A program made the position numbers and the translations under genes. Shown here piece by piece: positions 6,765 through 12,563 of a stretch of DNA of 13,822 bases; position 1 is the stretch's first letter, and each line of letters opens with the position of its first letter. This DNA comes from Candidatus Saccharimonadota bacterium. GTDB lineage: Bacteria > Patescibacteriota > Saccharimonadia > Saccharimonadales > Saccharimonadaceae. The notes beneath the pieces were generated by a model that saw only the letters and a program-made list of their open reading frames with translations, was not told the origin of the DNA and ran no database searches. Location: positions 1 through 13,822 of the forward strand of contig JAGQND010000014.1 of NCBI GenBank assembly GCA_020428265.1, given 5' to 3'.

Positions 6765-7389
6765 AATAATAAATTTTTTAACTGGCAAAACTAAAAAAGA
6801 TGCTGAGTCTGACAAATGGCTTTTCGGTACTATTTTAGGATTTGGTATTACTGGCATGATTGCTTCTTTCGTACTTACGCTCGAGGAGTTTCATCTGCTC
6901 AAGGATCCGGGCGCTACACTTAGTTGCTCGTTCAATTTAGTGCTCAACTGTGCATCTGTTATGAAAACAGCCCAGGCTAGTGCATTCGGTTTTCCTAATA
7001 TGTTTATAGGCTTAATTGGCTTTGCGGTTGTGATTACAATCGGGCTTTTAGGCCTGTCAAAAGTCAAGTTTCCTAAATGGTTCCTGATAGGTTTTCAGAT
7101 TGGTATTACGCTAGCTACGGCGTTTGCGTATTGGTTATTTCTTAGTAGCGTTTATGTTATACAAGTTTTGTGTCCATGGTGTCTTGCGGTTACATTTAGC
7201 ATGACTATGTTATTCGCAGCGACAACTCGCTACAATTTACGTGAAAATACTTTTGATATGCAAAAAGTTGCACACAAAAAGGTACTGGATTTTCTCAAAA
7301 AAGATTACGATAAAGTAATAGTTGCTGCTTGGATAGTGTTAGATGTTGCGCTAGTGTTTGCAAAATTCGGTGAATCTTTATTTGCATAG
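6754..7389 (+). CDS. Vitamin K epoxide reductase (VKOR) family membrane oxidoreductase
   Basis: A 211-residue integral membrane protein. The active-site CPWC is at residues 140-143 near the start of a membrane helix, and the loop cysteine pair is C58 and C66 (CSFNLVLNC), followed by the conserved Ser/Thr-containing FGFPN turn. Five hydrophobic segments are visible, near 22-42, 82-100, 109-131, 136-156 and 188-205. Bacterial VKORs reoxidise a DsbA-like partner and pass electrons to quinone, driving disulfide formation outside the membrane. No thioredoxin domain is fused, and the neighbouring thioredoxin-fold gene has no cysteines, so the redox partner must be encoded elsewhere. GAGGTGAG (6741-6748) precedes the ATG, which is 11 bases inside the previous gene. 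It is the last gene of the ftsZ operon; no terminator stem is seen after it. Confidence 0.9.
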   Translation: MLTKIINFLTGKTKKDAESDKWLFGTILGFGITGMIASFVLTLEEFHLLKDPGATLSCSFNLVLNCASVMKTAQASAFGFPNMFIGLIGFAVVITIGLLGLSKVKFPKWFLIGFQIGITLATAFAYWLFLSSVYVIQVLCPWCLAVTFSMTMLFAATTRYNLRENTFDMQKVAHKKVLDFLKKDYDKVIVAAWIVLDVALVFAKFGESLFA

Positions 7390-7399
7390 CAAAATAGGG

Positions 7400-7405
7400 T
7401 ATAAT
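7400..7405 (+). promoter_or_regulatory. Promoter -10 of the T-box/ileS transcript
   Basis: A perfect TATAAT eleven bases after the VKOR stop. A -35 at 17 bases (TTTATT, 7377-7382, inside the VKOR coding end) is weak. The expected +1 is near 7412, just before the leader hairpins. Confidence 0.6.
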
Positions 7406-7411
7406 ATACAT

Positions 7412-7604
7412 AAAGCGTTTACTACATATGTGTAGTGAGGAGTGGCTATCAACCACAAGCTGTCAGAAGAAACCTATACGGGACTAGAACTGACCGTCCG
7501 TGACACGTAAGATCATACAATTAAGTGCTGAAAGATAAACTTCTTTTGGAAGCCAGGTGGTACCTCCCGCACGGGACCTGGCAGCCGAAAGAAGTTTTTA
7601 TATT
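7412..7604 (+). promoter_or_regulatory. Isoleucine T-box riboswitch, ultrashort stem I type
   Basis: An untranslated leader before ileS with T-box architecture. A 4-bp stem GTGG (7442-7445)/CCAC (7453-7456) closes a seven-base loop CTATCAA that displays ATC, an Ile codon, as specifier (7448-7450). This matches the ultrashort stem I known from actinobacterial ileS leaders, where the specifier is in the terminal loop. Next come a stem II candidate (GTCAG 7462-7466/CTGAC 7490-7494), possible pseudoknot pairing ACGG 7478-7481/CCGT 7498-7501, and a stem III candidate (7504-7510/7521-7527). The T-box core is AGGTGGTACC (7555-7564): the A1 helix CCAGG/CCTGG (7553-7557/7577-7581), a seven-base TGGTACC bulge whose TGGT can pair with tRNA ACCA ends, and the A2 helix TCCC/GGGA (7565-7568/7573-7576). 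Uncharged tRNA-Ile is expected to raise ileS expression. Confidence 0.88.
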
Positions 7605-7617
7605 TTAAGGAGAAGCT
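7537..7617 (+). promoter_or_regulatory. Expression platform of the T-box: competing terminator-like stem and SD-sequestering pairing
   Basis: AAACTTCTTT (7537-7546) pairs perfectly with AAAGAAGTTT (7588-7597), enclosing the T-box core and followed by TTATATTTT, which looks like a terminator tail. The same 5' strand CTTCTTTT (7540-7547) can instead form eight pairs (two G-U) with AGGAGAAG (7608-7615), the ileS ribosome binding site, which is three bases from the ATG at 7618. So the switch may act on translation, on termination, or on both; the sequence alone does not decide. Confidence 0.6.
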
Positions 7618-10554
7618 ATGAAGTTCAAGGCAAATACCCGTAGGCGTGCACTGGAATACGAAAAAGCAATCGTCGACTATTGGAAAGAAAACAAAACATT
7701 TGAAAAATCCGTGCAGCAACGCTCGGCTGACGACGCCTATGTGTTTTATGACGGGCCACCGTTTATCACTGGTGTGCCACACCACGGTACGCTACTGAGT
7801 AGTATCGTGAAGGATGCCGTGCCACGCTACTGGACCATGAAAGGTAAGCGCGTCGAGCGCGTGTGGGGCTGGGATACGCATGGTTTGCCAGCCGAAAATT
7901 TCGTCGAAAAGCAGCTCGGTATTGTTGACCGCCGTCAGATCGTGACTAGTAACGATCAGCCAGCGCCACTAGACAAAGATGGCAATGAGCTACCGACAAT
8001 CAGCCTCGAAGCCTATATCACCAAAGCGCGTGAAAGCATGGTTGCCAATGCAGCAACTTGGGAAAACGTGGTCGATCGTATTGGCCGCTGGGTGGACTTC
8101 AAGGGTGCTTACAAAACCATGGACAAGGATTTTATGGAAAGCGTCTGGTGGGCGTTTAAAGAGCTCTATGAAAAAGGCAAAATCTACGAAGGCGAAAAGG
8201 TGCTGATGTATGACACTAAATTCGCCACCCCTGTGAGCAAAAACGAAGTGACGATGGATAATGATGCATATCAGACGGTGACTGATCCGAGTTTGTATGC
8301 GAAATTTAAGCTCGCCGATAGCGATGTGTATGTGCTTGCCTGGACCACCACACCGTGGACACTACCAGCCAACCTCATGCTGGCGGTAAGTGCTGATTTG
8401 ACGTACTGCGAAGTACTGGTGGGTGGCGAAAAGCTCATCATTGCCGAAGAAGCACTAGAACGCGTGCTGAAAGATGAGAAGAATAAACCGCTCGATTACG
8501 AAGTGTTGCGAAAATTCCCCGGTAGCGAGCTAGCGGGCAAGGCGTATGAGCCACTTGATACTGGTTCAACCTGGCCAGCGAGCGACGCCGTACACAAAGT
8601 TTATGCGGCAGATTTTGTAAGCAGCGAATCGGGTACGGGTATCGTGCATATCGCGCCAGCCTATGGTGAGGACGACTTTGAGCTAGCCAAGGCAAATGGC
8701 GTGGGCGCGTTTCACGTCATCGACGACAACGGCTACTACCTGGACACCAACTACAAAGGTCTCGAGGTATGGGACAACAACAAGCGCATCGCCAAAGATC
8801 TGATGGAGCGCGGTATCGGCTGGAAGATCGAATACATTCGCCACGAATACCCGTTCAATCCGCGTAGTGGCCAGCGCATCATGTACCGGGCTATCCCATC
8901 GTGGTTCTTTGACGTGCAGGGCAGTAAGCCGCTGATGCTCGAGCAAAATGAAAACATCAACTGGTTCCCCGAGCACCTGAAACACGGTCGTTTTGCCAAA
9001 AACATCGAACAGGCACCCGATTGGAATCTGAGCCGTGACCGTTTCTGGGCGACGGCTATGCCGGTCTGGAAGGGCGACAACGGCACTGTCAAAGTCGTCG
9101 GCAGCTACGCCGAGCTAAAAGAGCTGAGTGGGGTAGAACTGGACGATTATCACCGCCCATGGGTCGACGACATCACGTTTACAATCAACGGCGAGAAGTT
9201 TACCCGTGTCGACAAAGTCCTCGATTGCTGGTTCGAAAGCGGCAGTATGCCATTTGCGCAGCTGCACTATCCGTTTGAAAATCAAGAAAAATTCGAGAAG
9301 AATTACCCAGCTGATTTCATCGTCGAATACATCGGCCAGATCCGCGCGTGGTTCTACTATGTGCATGTGGTCAATACGGCGCTATTTGGCGACCATGCGT
9401 TCAACAATGTCATCACGACAGGTGTTGTGGCGGGCAACGATGGCCGCAAGATGAGCAAAAGCCTGGGTAACTTTACCGATCCAAACGAACTGATGGACAA
9501 ATTCAGTGCCGATAGTCTGCGCTTCTTACTGCTAAGTAGTCCGCTACTCAAAGGCGAAGATTTTGCTCTGCACGACAAAGATGTTGGTGATGTCGCCCGC
9601 AAACTCAGTATGGTATGGAATATGTATGATTTCTTCACTATGTACGCCGAAGTCGACGGTTGGGAGTTTGACCCTACCAAGCCATTTACGCTGAATCCAG
9701 ATGACGTCACGAATCCACTCGATAAATGGATTATCAGTCGCGTGCACCAGCTAAACGAACACGTTACGCGCCATATGGATGCATATAATATCCCCGAAGC
9801 TATGGCCGAAATATTGCCATTTATCGAAGATGCGTCCAACTGGTATGTGCGTCGCAGCCGCCGCCGTTTCTGGAAGTCAGAAGATGATGGCGACAAAAAC
9901 GATGCCTACCGCACGCTACACTACACATTACTCAAGCTTTCGGTCATTTTAGCGCCATTTACGCCATTCCTAGCCGAGGAGTTATATCAAAAACTCGGTG
10001 GTGGGGCAGAATCCGTCCATTTGCTAGACTGGCCAGCGAATTACACAGTTGATCAGCAAGTGCTCGACGAAATGAACACTGTGCGTGATTATGTAAACCA
10101 AGCACTCAGCATACGTGCCAAAGAGCGTGTCAAAATCCGTCAGCCACTAGCGAGTGTTACGGTCCCGACTGGTGCAGAATCTTTTGACCAAGATTCAATA
10201 CTACAAGAAGAATTGAATGTCAAAGAAGTCATCGTAAGTAGTGATGCGGCCGATGTAACACTTGACCTAAACGTTACTCCAGAACTAAAACGCGAAGGCC
10301 TAATGCGTGAAGTAGTACGACACGTACAAGCTGCCCGCAAAGACGCAGGGCTCAATGTTGACGACCGTATAGTACTGGCGCTTATGGTATTACCAAATAG
10401 TGGCTCCGAAGAGCTAGCAAAAGCTATAGAAGAACACCAAAGCACTATCGCAGAAGAAACTTTGGCCGAACAATTTGCCGACGTTAAAGACGGCTACGAT
10501 AACACTGTTACGATAGAAGGCATGGAACTACGCATATGCCTCAAAAAAGCTTAG
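7618..10554 (+). CDS. ileS: Isoleucyl-tRNA synthetase, eukaryote-like (type 2)
   Basis: A 978-residue class Ia synthetase that charges tRNA-Ile. The N-terminal catalytic domain has YDGPPFITGVPHHGT, where the HIGH motif reads HHGT (residues 55-58), and VWGWDTHGLPAEN; the CP1 editing domain has WTTTPWTLPAN (242-252) and GTGIVHIAPAYGEDDF (339-354) with the conserved Asp; DCWFESGSMPF follows; KMSKS is at 611-615; the anticodon-binding domain starts near LDKWIISRVHQL (701-712). The WDTHGLP and APAYGEDD wording and the lack of a C-terminal zinc knuckle fit type 2 (eukaryote/actinobacteria-like) IleS. AAGGAGAAG fixes the start, behind an Ile T-box. Codon use changes within the gene: up to base 9810, 26 ATC, 5 ATT and no ATA; after that, 7 ATA, 4 ATC, 1 ATT. 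This suggests transfer or recombination. The next gene overlaps the last 19 bases. Confidence 0.96.
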   Translation: MKFKANTRRRALEYEKAIVDYWKENKTFEKSVQQRSADDAYVFYDGPPFITGVPHHGTLLSSIVKDAVPRYWTMKGKRVERVWGWDTHGLPAENFVEKQLGIVDRRQIVTSNDQPAPLDKDGNELPTISLEAYITKARESMVANAATWENVVDRIGRWVDFKGAYKTMDKDFMESVWWAFKELYEKGKIYEGEKVLMYDTKFATPVSKNEVTMDNDAYQTVTDPSLYAKFKLADSDVYVLAWTTTPWTLPANLMLAVSADLTYCEVLVGGEKLIIAEEALERVLKDEKNKPLDYEVLRKFPGSELAGKAYEPLDTGSTWPASDAVHKVYAADFVSSESGTGIVHIAPAYGEDDFELAKANGVGAFHVIDDNGYYLDTNYKGLEVWDNNKRIAKDLMERGIGWKIEYIRHEYPFNPRSGQRIMYRAIPSWFFDVQGSKPLMLEQNENINWFPEHLKHGRFAKNIEQAPDWNLSRDRFWATAMPVWKGDNGTVKVVGSYAELKELSGVELDDYHRPWVDDITFTINGEKFTRVDKVLDCWFESGSMPFAQLHYPFENQEKFEKNYPADFIVEYIGQIRAWFYYVHVVNTALFGDHAFNNVITTGVVAGNDGRKMSKSLGNFTDPNELMDKFSADSLRFLLLSSPLLKGEDFALHDKDVGDVARKLSMVWNMYDFFTMYAEVDGWEFDPTKPFTLNPDDVTNPLDKWIISRVHQLNEHVTRHMDAYNIPEAMAEILPFIEDASNWYVRRSRRRFWKSEDDGDKNDAYRTLHYTLLKLSVILAPFTPFLAEELYQKLGGGAESVHLLDWPANYTVDQQVLDEMNTVRDYVNQALSIRAKERVKIRQPLASVTVPTGAESFDQDSILQEELNVKEVIVSSDAADVTLDLNVTPELKREGLMREVVRHVQAARKDAGLNVDDRIVLALMVLPNSGSEELAKAIEEHQSTIAEETLAEQFADVKDGYDNTVTIEGMELRICLKKA

Positions 10555-11123
10555 CAGACTTTAGTTTTTTAGACGCGCCATCGTGGGAGGTTGCTCCGCA
10601 GCTACTTGGCTGTGAGTTAGAGCGAATTTTTGACGATGGCTCGGTTGTGCGTGTCAAAATTGTCGAAGTCGAAGCGTACGACCAGTCCGACGAAGCTAGC
10701 CATAGCTACAGAGGTAAAACTATGCGCACCGAGACAATGTTTGGCTCCAGCGGTCATTTGTACGTATATTTTACTTACGGCATGCACTATTGCGCCAATA
10801 TAGTGACGAGCGGTGCGGGTAGGGGTGCCGGTGTGTTACTGCGCGCCGTGGAGCCGATAACGGGTATCGATATCATAGAAAATCGTCGCAAAACAACAGG
10901 TGTAAACGCTACCAACGGCCCGGCCAAACTTGCTCAAGCCCTGGGTATAGATTTTGACATGCGAGGTCACGATTTGCGCAGTGGCAGCTTGCGCTTAATT
11001 CCGTATAGTCCTTTGCCGCGTAGTCAAATAGTTGCTAGCCCACGTATTGGCATATCTAGGGCAAAAGACACACTGTGGCGATTTTACATAAAAGACAACT
11101 CCTACGTATCTAAGCCGAACTAA
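10536..11123 (+). CDS. DNA-3-methyladenine glycosylase, AAG/MPG family
   Basis: A 195-residue alkyl-purine DNA glycosylase of the AAG/MPG fold, which excises 3-methyladenine, 7-methylguanine and hypoxanthine. Family hallmarks: EVEAY with the catalytic Glu at E46 and the intercalating-site Tyr Y48, the base-pocket ASHS with H56, RTETMFGSSGHLYVYFTYGM (62-81), VLLRAVEP, NGPAKLAQALGI, and SPRIGISRA near the C terminus ending in WRFYIKDNSYVS. Length is normal for bacterial members. The ATG lies 19 bases inside ileS in another frame, with no close ribosome binding site, so it is probably translated by coupling to ileS and would share T-box control. Isoleucine codons return to the local ATA-rich pattern (about 7 ATA, 4 ATT, 2 ATC). 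Confidence 0.92.
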   Translation: MPQKSLADFSFLDAPSWEVAPQLLGCELERIFDDGSVVRVKIVEVEAYDQSDEASHSYRGKTMRTETMFGSSGHLYVYFTYGMHYCANIVTSGAGRGAGVLLRAVEPITGIDIIENRRKTTGVNATNGPAKLAQALGIDFDMRGHDLRSGSLRLIPYSPLPRSQIVASPRIGISRAKDTLWRFYIKDNSYVSKPN

Positions 11124-11154
11124 GTACAACTCTATGCAGTAGTAAAACCTAATC

Positions 11155-11183
11155 TTGACATTTTATAAAGCTTATGTTAGTAT
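11155..11183 (+). promoter_or_regulatory. Consensus promoter of the small acidic ORF
   Basis: A perfect TTGACA (11155-11160), 17-base spacer, and TAGTAT (11178-11183) preceded by TGT, giving an extended -10. This is the only full consensus -35 in the window. The bases after the -10 box, AGATAGT, are the same as those after the ftsZ -10 box. The leader to the ATG at 11214 would be about 24 bases and contains no GGAGG-like site. Confidence 0.75.
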
Positions 11184-11213
11184 AGATAGTGTAAACAGTT
11201 AAAACAAAAAGAA

Positions 11214-11423
11214 ATGAACTTATTTAGTCACAACAAAATACAATTTAAAAACCACGACCCGCTAGACGATGGGCTGGGCGAAGAAATTACTGCCGAGCAA
11301 AATGAGGCAGACGCTTTTGGCACGCTAGATGACATAGATGCCGATACACTCATAGAGCACTGGGCGACCATAGCGGCCGACGTAGAGCGAAGTCCTGACG
11401 TTTTTGCTGAAGACGAAGAATAA
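11214..11423 (+). CDS. Small acidic hypothetical protein
   Basis: A 69-residue ORF that I do not recognise. Twenty of its residues are Asp or Glu against about three Lys/Arg, most of them after residue 14; there is no cysteine, signal peptide or membrane segment. The C-terminal half (TLIEHWATIAADVERSPDVF) could form a helix. It has a consensus promoter 31 bases upstream but only an A-rich stretch before the ATG in place of a ribosome binding site. The next gene's promoter begins directly after its stop codon. Acidic small proteins sometimes act as inhibitors or nucleic-acid mimics; nothing here shows that, and it may simply be a lineage-specific protein. Confidence 0.6.
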   Translation: MNLFSHNKIQFKNHDPLDDGLGEEITAEQNEADAFGTLDDIDADTLIEHWATIAADVERSPDVFAEDEE

Positions 11424-11424
11424 A

Positions 11425-11444
11425 TGCTATACTAAATATAGTAT
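11425..11444 (+). promoter_or_regulatory. Extended -10 promoter of the zincin gene, overlapped by an inverted repeat
   Basis: TGC TATACT (11425-11433), identical to the ftsZ extended -10, ends nine bases before the ATG at 11443, so the mRNA would be leaderless or nearly so. ATACTA (11429-11434) AATA TAGTAT (11439-11444) is a perfect 6-bp inverted repeat spanning the -10 box and the start codon, a possible operator. No -35 is evident. Confidence 0.55.
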
Positions 11445-11817
11445 GTATACAATCACTGATGAGCAGTTTGAGGCGCTCATAACAAAAGCTATGGACGACC
11501 TGCCGCAGGTCTACATAACTAACATGGAAAATGTAGCAATAACTATGGCTGATGAGCCTACACCGGCGCAGATAGAACAGATGAAAATACGCGATGGCGT
11601 AATACTACTTGGCCTATTTGAAGGCGCGCCAAAAACTATCTCTGGGTCAGGGTTATTCCCGAGTCGTATAACACTTTTTAAGCATTCAATACTAAAGGTT
11701 GTGCGTAGCGACACTGAGTTGTACGAGCAAATCAAACGCACTTTGTGGCACGAAATAGCCCACTATTATGGCCTAAGCCACCGCGACATGCACGAGCGTC
11801 AAAATAAGCGCAAATAA
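11443..11817 (+). CDS. Minimal zincin metallopeptidase, HExxHxxGxxH
   Basis: A 124-residue protein with a zinc-protease motif near the C terminus: HEIAHYYGLSH, with H103, E104, H107 and a third ligand candidate H113. It resembles the small metallopeptidase family of COG3824 type (minimal zincin), in which the third ligand is usually Asp or Glu; here the third position is His, as in metzincins. The N-terminal part (YTITDEQFEALITKAMDDLP) and the mid-region strand ILLGLFEG are as in that family. No signal peptide, so it is probably cytoplasmic; substrate unknown. I start at ATG 11443 and not the in-frame TTG at 11404, because the longer form would overlap the previous gene and read through the promoter. 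Its stop codon abuts the stop of the convergent gene. Confidence 0.82.
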   Translation: MYTITDEQFEALITKAMDDLPQVYITNMENVAITMADEPTPAQIEQMKIRDGVILLGLFEGAPKTISGSGLFPSRITLFKHSILKVVRSDTELYEQIKRTLWHEIAHYYGLSHRDMHERQNKRK

Positions 11818-12414
11818 TTAGGCTGCGCGGTCTTCGCTTGTTTGCATGCCATGGGCAATGCCGGCGCCAGCTATGCGGGCGTGTATTTGCTGCATAGATT
11901 CACGGCGGTATTCACCTAGGGTGACCAATACGTCGTATGTATTTGGGTAGTTTTCGGCAAGTATATTGTGCCTTTCTGCCAGTGCTACATCGGCATTTGC
12001 GCGGTCGTGAGTTGAGCCGTCTGCTACTATGTTGCCAAATATATTTTGATCCATATCTATGTCAAATAGTGAGCGAGTGTCCACTAGGTATTTGGATGCA
12101 AATGCAAGAGCTGGCCTAGCTTGGTATACGCGTGGCTTATGCACGAGGTCGTTTATAGTGTCGAAGCTTACGAAGCCGTGGCTAAAGGCGTATAACTCGC
12201 GAGGTTCATTGCCCATCTTGACGCCAAGTAGGTGTAGGGCAGAGCATGCTAGGTGGTATATATTCCGTTGCACGTCGTATAGTTCGCGTGCGCGGGTGTC
12301 TAGGCCGCTGTCGCCAGCTTTTAGTATCACCTTGAGTATTTCGGCGTTATCGTTGCTTAAATCAACCGTTGGAAAATCTGGTTGTTCCTGTAAATGAATG
12401 ATATGTTCTTTCAT
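11818..12414 (-). CDS. Hypothetical protein, unrecognised
   Basis: A 198-residue protein that I do not recognise. It is predicted mostly helical and soluble, with no signal peptide, membrane segment or clear catalytic motif; one Cys and several His are scattered. Recognisable blocks are NAEILKVILKAGDSG (about 23-37), a helical stretch QRNIYHLACSALHLLG (49-64), ELYAFSHGFVSFDTINDLV (73-91) and LAERHNILAENYPNTYDVL. The start is supported by AGGAG (12424-12420 on this strand) five bases before the ATG. It is the only minus-strand gene; it meets the zincin gene stop-to-stop with no base between, and diverges from the surface-protein gene. Codon use matches its neighbours by eye. Confidence 0.75.
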   Translation of the reverse strand: MKEHIIHLQEQPDFPTVDLSNDNAEILKVILKAGDSGLDTRARELYDVQRNIYHLACSALHLLGVKMGNEPRELYAFSHGFVSFDTINDLVHKPRVYQARPALAFASKYLVDTRSLFDIDMDQNIFGNIVADGSTHDRANADVALAERHNILAENYPNTYDVLVTLGEYRRESMQQIHARIAGAGIAHGMQTSEDRAA

Positions 12415-12563
12415 GATATCTCCTAATTCACATACTGTATCATAAATGTCAGATAATTCAAATACTTATAAGCATAAGCACGTATAATATATGATAGACA
12501 TAAAATCAAATTAGTGTTATAATCGTCACAAATTAATGGGTTGAGTCCACTAAGGAGTATTAA
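12415..12563. promoter_or_regulatory. Divergent promoter region
   Basis: A 149-base AT-rich gap between the minus-strand hypothetical gene and the surface-protein gene. Rightward, TGT TATAAT (12515-12523) is a perfect extended -10, with another TATAAT at 12483-12488; no strong -35 for either. Leftward, TGA TACAGT is a candidate extended -10 at about 12442-12434 on the minus strand, with TTGAAT about 16 bases upstream, weaker. An 8-base palindrome CTTATAAG (12465-12472) lies near the middle. The rightward gene has AAGGAG at 12552-12557, six bases before its ATG. Confidence 0.55.

Noticed and set aside
9357..9896. Minus-strand ORF of 179 residues inside ileS
   Set aside because: It lies entirely within the conserved catalytic and anticodon-binding coding sequence of ileS and has no sensible motif or start signal.
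11404..11442. In-frame upstream TTG start for the zincin gene
   Set aside because: It would overlap the preceding ORF and translate through the extended -10 promoter; the ATG at 11443 gives a family-like N terminus.
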